Assembly (NCBI GenBank): GCA_003250275.1
Contig: QKGW01000015.1
Coordinates: forward strand, 1 to 6,456
Length of the DNA stretch: 6,456 nt
Direction of reading: 5' to 3'
Origin: Alphaproteobacteria bacterium
GTDB taxonomy: Bacteria; Pseudomonadota; Alphaproteobacteria; Rhodospirillales; Rhodospirillaceae
The translations under genes were made by a program, and so were the position numbers. The notes under the pieces are model-generated. The model searched no databases. It was not told where the DNA came from and was given only the letters and a program-made list of their open reading frames with translations. Below, piece by piece: positions 1 through 5,626 of this stretch. How positions within the stretch are numbered: the stretch's first letter is position 1; every line of letters starts with the position of its first letter.

Positions 1-216
1 CTGCCGACGATCGCGCACTCGGCGGCGATCTCGGCGGGCAACAGCGGCGGCCCGCTGGTCGACACCTGCGGCCGCGTCGTCGGGGTCAACACCTTCATCC
101 GCGTCGCCGTCGACCAGGCGAGCCACGCGGGCTATGCGATCGCCGCCGACGACGTGCTGCGCTACCTCGCCGAGCAGCACGTCACTCCCACCGTCGCCGC
201 CGGCCCCTGCCGCTGA
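1..216 (+). CDS. Trypsin/HtrA-like serine protease, C-terminal fragment (5' end outside window)
   Basis: Frame 1 is open from the first base to a TGA at 214-216 and gives the last 71 residues of a protein. The fragment carries ISAGNSGGPLVD, the active-site block of trypsin-like peptidases of the HtrA/DegP kind; the nucleophile is the serine at fragment residue 15. After it come the usual strand (GRVVGVNTF) and a segment ending GYAIAADDVLRYL, which matches the family's end-of-domain strand and last helix. Only about 55 residues follow the serine, so there is no room for a PDZ domain: this is a stand-alone protease domain, or one whose extra domains lie upstream. Such proteins are usually periplasmic, but a signal peptide cannot be checked here. 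Two cysteines (fragment residues 22 and 70) could form a disulfide; that is speculation. His and Asp of the triad lie outside the window. A link to polysaccharide synthesis is not evident. Confidence 0.85.
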   Translation: MPTIAHSAAISAGNSGGPLVDTCGRVVGVNTFIRVAVDQASHAGYAIAADDVLRYLAEQHVTPTVAAGPCR

Positions 217-283
217 GCGGGTTCCCCTCGCCGCGAAAATGCTCTAGCGTCTTTCAAACGCTTGGCTTTGAGGGTCCGTGCAC
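217..283 (+). other. Spacer between protease and sulfotransferase genes, with a small inverted repeat
   Basis: This 67-base spacer separates two genes read in the same direction. It contains AGCGT at 246-250 and its inverse complement ACGCT at 258-262 around a 7-base loop. The stem is short and no T-run follows, so it is weak as a terminator. No clear -35/-10 pair was recognised, although TGCTCTAG at 240-247 could serve as a degenerate extended -10. Whether the sulfotransferase gene has its own promoter here is open. Confidence 0.3.
270..274 (+). promoter_or_regulatory. Ribosome binding site that decides the sulfotransferase start
   Basis: GAGGG lies 9 bases before ATG 284 but only 3 bases before the in-frame GTG at 278. 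The normal spacing favours the ATG as start, which removes two residues from the longest possible reading. Confidence 0.6.
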
Positions 284-1045
284 ATGCGGTCGGTGATCGT
301 CCACTACCATCTGTTCAAGAACGCCGGGTCGACCGTCGACCACATCCTCCAGGAGAACTTCGGCGACGCCTGGGTCGGCTTCGACGGCCCCGAGGCATTC
401 AGCCGGATTTCCCCCGCCGAACTCGCGGCGTTCATCGTCGCGCACCCCGGGGCGGCGGTGGTGTCGAGCCACCAGATCCATCTGCCGGTTCCCGAAATCC
501 CCGGCGTGTCGATCCTACCAATCGTGATGCTGCGCCATCCGCTCGACCGCATCCGCTCGGTCTACAGCTTCGAGCGCCGCCAGGGCCGCGCCCAGGGCCC
601 GGTCAGCCCCGGCGCCGACCACGCGTCGCGCCTCTCCTTCGCCGATTACCTGCGCTGGCGCCTCGACCGCAGCCGCAACGGCGTGATCAACAACTTCCAT
701 AGCGCGTGGCTGCTCGGCGAGCCGCGCTGGCAGAGCGAGACGATCGACGAAACCGCCTACGCCACGGCGCGCGACCGCCTGTTCGCGCTGCCGTTCTTCG
801 GCATCGTCGAGGAGTTCGACGCGAGCATGGACGTCCTCAACCGCCTGCTCGCGCGCGGCCGCGTGGTACTCAAGATGGGCGATACGGTGATGAACCGCAC
901 CGAAGGCCGCGAGGCGACCCTTGAAGGCCGCCTCGACGCGATGCGCCGCGAACTCGGCGACGATCTCTACGCCGAAGCCGAGGCGCGCAACGCCTGGGAC
1001 CTCAAGCTTTACGCCGAGGCGCTTGAAGAATTCCTGATGCGATAA
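284..1045 (+). CDS. Putative PAPS-dependent sulfotransferase
   Basis: The 253-residue product has no signal peptide or membrane segment and is predicted to be cytoplasmic. Residues 9-17 read HLFKNAGST, which matches the 5'-phosphosulfate binding loop of sulfotransferases (Lys12 would contact the sulfate donor). Residues 84-94 read RHPLDRIRSVY, the 3'-phosphate binding segment with Arg84 and Ser92. Further family-like points are SSHQ (61-64), a FFGIVEEFDASM block (171-182) and NRT near residue 204. Length fits small bacterial members of the Sulfotransfer_2 type. Known relatives transfer sulfate from PAPS to a hydroxyl or amino group of a glycan, lipid or peptide; the acceptor cannot be told from sequence. 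The gene stands beside a surface-polysaccharide cluster but is transcribed towards it, so a role in sulfating that glycan is inference. ATG 284 is chosen over GTG 278 because of the GAGGG spacing. The gene's base composition resembles the outer genes more than the middle - strand ones. Confidence 0.75.
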   Translation: MRSVIVHYHLFKNAGSTVDHILQENFGDAWVGFDGPEAFSRISPAELAAFIVAHPGAAVVSSHQIHLPVPEIPGVSILPIVMLRHPLDRIRSVYSFERRQGRAQGPVSPGADHASRLSFADYLRWRLDRSRNGVINNFHSAWLLGEPRWQSETIDETAYATARDRLFALPFFGIVEEFDASMDVLNRLLARGRVVLKMGDTVMNRTEGREATLEGRLDAMRRELGDDLYAEAEARNAWDLKLYAEALEEFLMR

Positions 1046-1083
1046 GCTCCGGCGTACCTTCCGGCCCCCAACGTCAGGGACCC
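1046..1083. other. Convergent intergenic gap without a clear terminator
   Basis: Two stop codons face each other across 38 bases. CCGG occurs twice with an 8-base gap, and the self-complementary AGGGACCCT overlaps the right edge. Neither forms a convincing stem followed by a T-run on either strand. Termination may be Rho-dependent, or transcripts may overlap. Confidence 0.4.
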
Positions 1084-3060
1084 TCAGCGCCCGGCGCGCG
1101 GAAATATCTGGTGCGAGCGCTCCGCCATGCGCTCGGCATCCGCGTCTCGCCCCAATTGGGCATAGATTTTCCCGAGATCGGCAAATAGCGCAAAATCCAT
1201 CGAACCAAGCTCCGCCGATTTCTCCGCCGACGCGAGGCCATCGCCGCCCCGCGCCCGATCCAAGATCGACAGGCGATAGTGGAAATAGGCATTGGTCGAC
1301 AGATCTTCGGACACCCGATCGGCGATGACCGCTGCCTGTTCGTAGTCCTCCGCCGCCATCGCCGCCTCGAAATCGAGCGTTGCGGCGAAAATATCCCGAC
1401 CGTTACGGGACACTCCTGCCGAACGGTCGAATGCGATGACATCGCCGAAAATCAGATCCTGCCGCAACATCAAGCCTTGCCGCTCAAGCAAGTCGATAAG
1501 ACGAAGCGCGGCATCCCTGCCGAGAATCTTGGGGTGGATCTCGAAGATGAGTTGAGTCACCGCCGACAAATCCGTGTGTTCGACAATCTCCGCCTCGAAC
1601 CCCTCGACATCGAAGACCAGAGTGTCCGCCTCATGCTCGGCAATGACATCTTCGAGCGGTACGGTCGGCACGGGGCACGGGCTCTGCCCGGGGGATACGC
1701 GCCGGGTCGACGAGGCTTCGAACGCGCGAAGCACGAAAAAGTCGATCGTCGGCGTTTTCTCGGCGATCACGCGGGGACCGGCAATGGCGTTGTGCAGGGC
1801 GATGGACATTCCGTTCCGGGCGACGTTCTCCCGCGCCAAATCCAGTATCGTCGAATTCGCTTCAAACCCAACGATCGCATCGCCGCCGACGAGCGACGCA
1901 ATGGTCAGCGAAACCACCCCCATTCCCGCACCGAGTTCGACGACACGATTCCCCGGGCGCAACATGCGCCGCAAGATTTCGCGTTCCTTGAATTCGTATC
2001 GCCCTCGCTCCAGCGCGCCCCGCGTGGCCGGAGGAATGCGTGGATCGTCGAACGCAACCGTCACCGCGCCGATGGTGATCGTCGCCGGGGTCTCTCCCGG
2101 TTCTTCGGTGGCCTCCGCCGTCGGAAACTGGGCTTCGAATAGCGCTCTGAACTCGCTGCTGACCTCGTCATTGTCGGCGGCAAGACTGCACGCATCGAGA
2201 ATCAGGGCGTTCGCTTCGTCATGCTCGCCGCGACGACGGAGAACGCGCGACAACTCGACCCGGTACATCGGATTGCCGGGGTGTTCGGCGAGCGCTGTCC
2301 GCAGGATGTTTTCGCACGCCGCCTCATCGCCATCCCGCATCGCGCGGCGCGCGAGGAAGATGTTCCAAGAGGCGACGTAATCGGCCTGCCCCGGCCACCC
2401 CTTTTCGAACAGCCGGCGGGGCTCCGCCTTACGCGCGGCGAAGACGATATAGGTGCATCCCTGCGTCGTGACCGGAAGGCGGCGGCCTGCCTCTTCCGGA
2501 TCCCGCAAACGGTGAAATCGGCCCTGATAGTGCAGATCGGCGATGCGCGTCTCGAACCCATGGGAGACGGAGAAAGTCCGGAAGAATACCTCGGGAGAAA
2601 ACTGCCAGAACCCGTGGCCCAAATGATTGTTCGCGATATTCAGGCAGAGAAATTGCCCGCCCACCTTTACCATCTCGGCGACGTTCTTCATCCCCGTGCC
2701 GATATTAAATACGTGTTCGAGCGTGCCAATATCGATGACCGTATTGTAGCTCTCCCGGAGGTTTTCAGGGAGCGGCTCATTGCAGTCGTGGATCACCTGC
2801 GCTCCTTCGTAGGGGCTGATGTCCATGAAGTGACACGGCACTCCGCCAAGCTTCTCGATGAAATGCTCGACGTAGTCCCCGGCGATGTCGTCGAGGGTCA
2901 GATCAGGGCGGTAGCGCTTGAGAAGCTCGGCAAAGACGTTCCGCTCGTGGTCGTCGCGCATCAGCATCCGCTGGCGCCCCAGAATGATCGTCGAACCGAA
3001 GTCGCCGAATTCCGCGTGGGAACGCAGAAGAAACTCGAACGCCGGTGCATCAATACCCAT
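1084..3060 (-). CDS. Two-domain methyltransferase (Methyltransf_11-like plus FkbM family) with TPR-like regions
   Basis: This 658-residue protein appears to have four parts. Residues about 20-210 resemble a SAM-dependent methyltransferase group: ILGRQ (26-30), MDISPYEGAQ (79-88), VIDIGTLEHVFN (108-119), VGGQFLCLN (133-141) and GHGFWQFSPE (148-157). A classical GxGxG SAM loop is missing in this part. Residues about 230-310 form helices with TPR-like spacing (AACENILRTALAEHPGNPMY). Residues about 340-545 are an FkbM-type methyltransferase with motif I VVELGAGMG (373-381), acidic FEAN (399-402) and FDVEGFE (483-489), the family signature. Residues about 563-655 look like further TPRs. FkbM relatives O-methylate sugars or sugar-like hydroxyls, so methylation of the surface glycan is the likely job; the target is unknown. 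No signal peptide is seen, so it should be cytoplasmic. The ATG at 3060 has a good GGAG site. It is the last gene of the - strand run, 49 bases after the epimerase stop. Confidence 0.8.
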   Translation of the reverse strand: MGIDAPAFEFLLRSHAEFGDFGSTIILGRQRMLMRDDHERNVFAELLKRYRPDLTLDDIAGDYVEHFIEKLGGVPCHFMDISPYEGAQVIHDCNEPLPENLRESYNTVIDIGTLEHVFNIGTGMKNVAEMVKVGGQFLCLNIANNHLGHGFWQFSPEVFFRTFSVSHGFETRIADLHYQGRFHRLRDPEEAGRRLPVTTQGCTYIVFAARKAEPRRLFEKGWPGQADYVASWNIFLARRAMRDGDEAACENILRTALAEHPGNPMYRVELSRVLRRRGEHDEANALILDACSLAADNDEVSSEFRALFEAQFPTAEATEEPGETPATITIGAVTVAFDDPRIPPATRGALERGRYEFKEREILRRMLRPGNRVVELGAGMGVVSLTIASLVGGDAIVGFEANSTILDLARENVARNGMSIALHNAIAGPRVIAEKTPTIDFFVLRAFEASSTRRVSPGQSPCPVPTVPLEDVIAEHEADTLVFDVEGFEAEIVEHTDLSAVTQLIFEIHPKILGRDAALRLIDLLERQGLMLRQDLIFGDVIAFDRSAGVSRNGRDIFAATLDFEAAMAAEDYEQAAVIADRVSEDLSTNAYFHYRLSILDRARGGDGLASAEKSAELGSMDFALFADLGKIYAQLGRDADAERMAERSHQIFPRAGR

Positions 3061-3066
3061 TAACCG

Positions 3067-3070
3067 CTCC
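3067..3070 (-). promoter_or_regulatory. Ribosome binding site of the two-domain methyltransferase
   Basis: On the - strand, GGAG stands 6 bases before the ATG at 3060-3058. The spacing supports this start and shows the gene can be translated independently, unlike the coupled epimerase upstream of it. Confidence 0.65.
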
Positions 3071-3109
3071 GTAGCTCAGATCGGCGCTTCCGCCGAAACC
3101 CATCCCAAG

Positions 3110-4078
3110 TCATCGTCCCGCACGTTCCGCCGCAACATCCTGTCGGATCCAATCGCAGGTGAGGGCCAGCGCGGCATTCCAGTCGCACGACGCGCGCCAG
3201 CCGAGTTCCGTCTCCGCCAACCGGCAATCGAGGATACTTGCCGCCACATCGAACGCCCGCTTCGGCAGGTATTCTACGCGCGCGGTCACGCCAAGAACCG
3301 TCTCCAAAGACGCCACAACCTCGTTGAGCGTGCGCCCTACGCCGCTACCGATATTGAAGACCTCCGCCTCGCCGTCATAGAGCGCGGCAGCGATCATCGC
3401 GTCGGCCGCGTCGCCGCCATAGAGGTAATCGCGTGTCGCGGTACCGTCGCCCCAAATCCTGATCACGCCATCCTCCAGCATCAGACGGGTGAACACCGAA
3501 ATCGCACCCTGCTGCTTTGTTCCGTGCTGATAGGGCCCGAAGGGATTCGCCATGCGGAGACTGACGTTGCGCATTCCGTAGAGGTGATTGTAGAGGCGGA
3601 GGTAATGCTCCACCCCGAGCTTGTTAATGCCGTAAGTGGAGATCGGCCGCGGCAGGGTCGTCTCGGAAAACGGCGGCAGGCCCGCATCTCCGTAGATCGT
3701 CCCGCCAGACGACGCGAAGACGATCCGCCCGACCCCGCTGTGGCGGCACAGGTCCATGAGCGCGACCGAACCACCGACGTTGGTGGATAGGTCGGAAATG
3801 CGGTTCGCCTCGGCTCCGGCCGGAGACGATGCTCCCGCAAAATGAAACACGATGTCCGCGCCGGAAAGAACCGCGACCAGTTTCTCGACGTCGTCGAGCG
3901 TACCGCTGGTCCAATGCGCGCCGTAAAGCGGCCGAGCGAAATATCGCGTCCGGCCGAAGACCCGGACTTTCGCCCCGAGAGCGACGAGCTTAGGCGTCAA
4001 TTGCGCGCCGAGGAATCCGCCACCGCCAACGACGACGCAGGTTTTACCCTCCAGCCGGTCCGCCTCGGCCACACTCAT
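3110..4078 (-). CDS. NAD-dependent nucleotide-sugar epimerase/dehydratase (extended SDR)
   Basis: The 322-residue product has the extended short-chain dehydrogenase layout. The N-terminal Rossmann motif is VVVGGGGFLG (15-24), followed by FHFAG (78-82), ASSGGTIYG (122-130), the catalytic pair Tyr149/Lys153 in STYGINK (147-153), RMANPFGPYQ (175-184) and a C-terminal sugar-binding part with GDGTATRDYLY (210-220) and FNIGSG (241-246). This places it among UDP-glucose 4-epimerase-like enzymes acting on nucleotide sugars in the cytoplasm; 4-epimerase, dehydratase or other epimerase activity cannot be separated. At the position aligned with Ser124 of E. coli GalE the protein has Gly125, with Thr127 nearby. 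The frame stays open for 245 codons upstream of the chosen start, but that stretch overlaps the glycosyltransferase gene in another frame and has no family likeness. ATG 4078 begins three residues before the first recognisable enzyme sequence and overlaps the preceding stop as ATGA, implying translational coupling. Confidence 0.88.
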   Translation of the reverse strand: MSVAEADRLEGKTCVVVGGGGFLGAQLTPKLVALGAKVRVFGRTRYFARPLYGAHWTSGTLDDVEKLVAVLSGADIVFHFAGASSPAGAEANRISDLSTNVGGSVALMDLCRHSGVGRIVFASSGGTIYGDAGLPPFSETTLPRPISTYGINKLGVEHYLRLYNHLYGMRNVSLRMANPFGPYQHGTKQQGAISVFTRLMLEDGVIRIWGDGTATRDYLYGGDAADAMIAAALYDGEAEVFNIGSGVGRTLNEVVASLETVLGVTARVEYLPKRAFDVAASILDCRLAETELGWRASCDWNAALALTCDWIRQDVAAERAGR

Positions 4079-5523
4079 GCGCCGCCCCAGCGCGCCTGCG
4101 ACGCCTCTCTCATCTGAGTGACCAAGTCGGCCACCGAGGCGTCGATAGTATGTCTGGCGACGAACCGGCCCCTCTGTTTCTCTTCGAGATGGGCGAGACG
4201 GCTTTCGTCCTGCGACAATTCCTGAAGCAGATCGCGGTACCGCTCCGCATCCGCGCACACCAATTCGTCGATGACGAAAGTTCCCGCGTCGTTCCCTGGG
4301 AACGTGAGCACCGGGGTTCCGCCGTAGATCGAGAGCGCCATACTGACCGCGCCGCCGGTTCTGCGAGGATTGACGTACAAATCGGAGAGAGCGAGATAAT
4401 CGCCGATCTCGTGGACGTACCCCTTGGTCACCACACGGTTCCACATCCGTACGAAGCTCGGTCCGAGATTTTCGAGGATTTCCATCTCGTCTTGGACCCC
4501 AAGCAGCATCCAGACCACTCGGGGGTTTCGGCGCATCACCTCGCCCACGATCCCAACGATTTCCGGGTTGATCTCGGTCTCCAGGCGGTTTCCCGCCGTA
4601 ACCAGAACGAAGGCGTCGTCGGGCAGCCCGATATCTGAGCGCGAAAGGCCGAAATCCATGCCGAAGCGCTCGTACCCGAACGGATGGTAGTGCCATCGCT
4701 CCGGCATGATATGGCTCGCATCGATCTCGCGCGGCTCGCCAAGATAAAGGTAACGGTCGAAATCGTAAGCCGGACGATTGCGGATGCTCGTCTGCAGGAA
4801 CACCGTGGCGCAACTCTTGGCAAACGCGTGCGCATACGCCGCCGTCAACTCCATGTTCGGGAAGAAAAGAACGTTCGGGCGGAACTCGGCTATGAACCTC
4901 TTGACGCGCTCCACGTTCCCGCCATCGACGAAGGGCGGCGGCGCGTAAACGATGCCATCCGGCGGCGCTCCGAATTCCGCGACAACCGCCTCATGAACCG
5001 CGCGCGCAGATCGCGCGTCGGGACGCGCGCCGGGCAAATCGCTCGAAAGAGAGACGGCATTCTCGTTGGTGACGAGAATGGCGGCATCCTCGACGTCGGG
5101 ATGACGCAGCAGACCCGCGTGATACCCCGCGATCACGCGCAGAAGGTTGTTGTTCGGGTTATCCGGCAACCACGGCGTCATGGTGACGACGCGCAGACGC
5201 GCGTTCCGATCCGGAACGCCATCGTCGAAGCAGGCCGCTAGCGCATCGGCGGCGCATCGGCGCATTTTTACGACATCGACGTCGATCGTCGCCGGAAACC
5301 GCCGCGTCTCCTGCCAACGATACTGGCACGCGGGAACGACGGGGAGAACGGAATCCGGCACCCGGGCGGCGAGCCGCGCCGCAGCGGCGCACTCCGTTTC
5401 AGGCGTGAAACTCCAAGGGCGGATCCGGGCAGGATCATCGAACGCCGTTCGCACTGCGGCATAGACTTCACCTACCGTGAGATCTTCCTGTCCGAGCGCG
5501 TCCACCGCCGCAAAAGGTTGCAT
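4075..5523 (-). CDS. GT-B fold glycosyltransferase (group 1-like)
   Basis: With ATG at 5523 the product is 482 residues. The C-terminal half carries the features of retaining GT-B enzymes: a domain-opening strand FVLVTAGNRLETE (305-317), VVWMLLG (336-342), KGYVHEIGDYLALSDLYVNP (367-386), and RRTGGAVSMALSIYGGTPVL (387-406) followed by FPGNDAG, which matches the donor nucleotide-sugar binding region. The N-terminal half includes VVTMTPWLPDNPNNN (112-126), PNVLFFPNMELTAAYAHAFA (216-235) and VFLQTS (241-246), typical of an acceptor-side Rossmann domain. Residues 1-100 match no domain I recognise. It probably adds a sugar to a lipid-linked or nascent surface glycan at the inner face of the membrane; no membrane segment is visible. 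Donor and acceptor are unknown. A longer reading from TTG 5595 adds 24 residues without family character, so ATG 5523 is preferred. It lies between rmlA and the epimerase, which may supply its donor. Confidence 0.82.
   Translation of the reverse strand: MQPFAAVDALGQEDLTVGEVYAAVRTAFDDPARIRPWSFTPETECAAAARLAARVPDSVLPVVPACQYRWQETRRFPATIDVDVVKMRRCAADALAACFDDGVPDRNARLRVVTMTPWLPDNPNNNLLRVIAGYHAGLLRHPDVEDAAILVTNENAVSLSSDLPGARPDARSARAVHEAVVAEFGAPPDGIVYAPPPFVDGGNVERVKRFIAEFRPNVLFFPNMELTAAYAHAFAKSCATVFLQTSIRNRPAYDFDRYLYLGEPREIDASHIMPERWHYHPFGYERFGMDFGLSRSDIGLPDDAFVLVTAGNRLETEINPEIVGIVGEVMRRNPRVVWMLLGVQDEMEILENLGPSFVRMWNRVVTKGYVHEIGDYLALSDLYVNPRRTGGAVSMALSIYGGTPVLTFPGNDAGTFVIDELVCADAERYRDLLQELSQDESRLAHLEEKQRGRFVARHTIDASVADLVTQMREASQARWGGA
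5012..5029. repeat. Perfect 8-base inverted repeat inside the glycosyltransferase gene
   Basis: CGCGCGTC at 5012-5019 is followed by GG and by its inverse complement GACGCGCG at 5022-5029. In the coding frame it encodes part of an Ala/Arg-rich loop (RPDARSARA), so it may be only a product of GC-rich codons. It could form a tight hairpin in the mRNA. No function is evident. Confidence 0.5.
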
Positions 5524-5626
5524 ATCCCCCCACTTGTCCGTCCGACCAGGCGAGCGGCTTTCGCAAAGACTGCCACCTGCAAGCGCCTCACGCAACTGGC
5601 GATGCTTCCGGTCTCCAATCGCCTCG
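5524..5626 (-). other. Spacer between rmlA and the glycosyltransferase gene
   Basis: This 103-base spacer is the longest gap in the - strand run. Just after the rmlA stop there is an inverted repeat, GGCGAT at 5598-5603 and ATCGCC at 5618-5623, with a 14-base loop and no T-run. No convincing -35/-10 pair was recognised. The spacer could hold a weak internal promoter or a processing site, or mark the joint between rmlA and the downstream genes. Confidence 0.4.
5526..5531 (-). promoter_or_regulatory. Possible G-rich ribosome binding site of the glycosyltransferase
   Basis: On the - strand a run of six G stands 2 bases before ATG 5523, preceded by AAGT. The run can pair partly with the anti-Shine-Dalgarno sequence when read from its 5' side, but it is close to the start codon and not a clean GGAGG. 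It gives moderate support for the ATG over the upstream TTG. Confidence 0.4.

Noticed and set aside
246..262. Inverted repeat AGCGT/ACGCT between protease and sulfotransferase genes as terminator or operator.
   Set aside because: Five-base arms are expected by chance at this size and there is no T-run or second copy to support a function.
1279..3063. Long + strand open frames (about 280 codons each) opposite the two-domain methyltransferase gene.
   Set aside because: They lie antisense to a gene with clear conserved motifs, have compositions typical of shadow frames in GC-rich DNA, and show no family likeness.
4079..4813. Open - strand frame running 245 codons upstream of the epimerase start, which would make a 567-residue protein.
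   Set aside because: The added part overlaps the glycosyltransferase gene in another frame, is rich in Arg/Gly/Pro and has no recognisable domain, while the SDR Rossmann motif starts right after ATG 4078.
5524..5595. TTG start at 5595 giving a 24-residue extension of the glycosyltransferase.
   Set aside because: The extension has no family character, TTG is a rarer start, and an ATG with a G-rich upstream run exists at 5523.
5598..5623. Inverted repeat GGCGAT/ATCGCC just after the rmlA stop as a terminator.
   Set aside because: The stem is only 6 bp with a 14-base loop and no T-run follows on the - strand.
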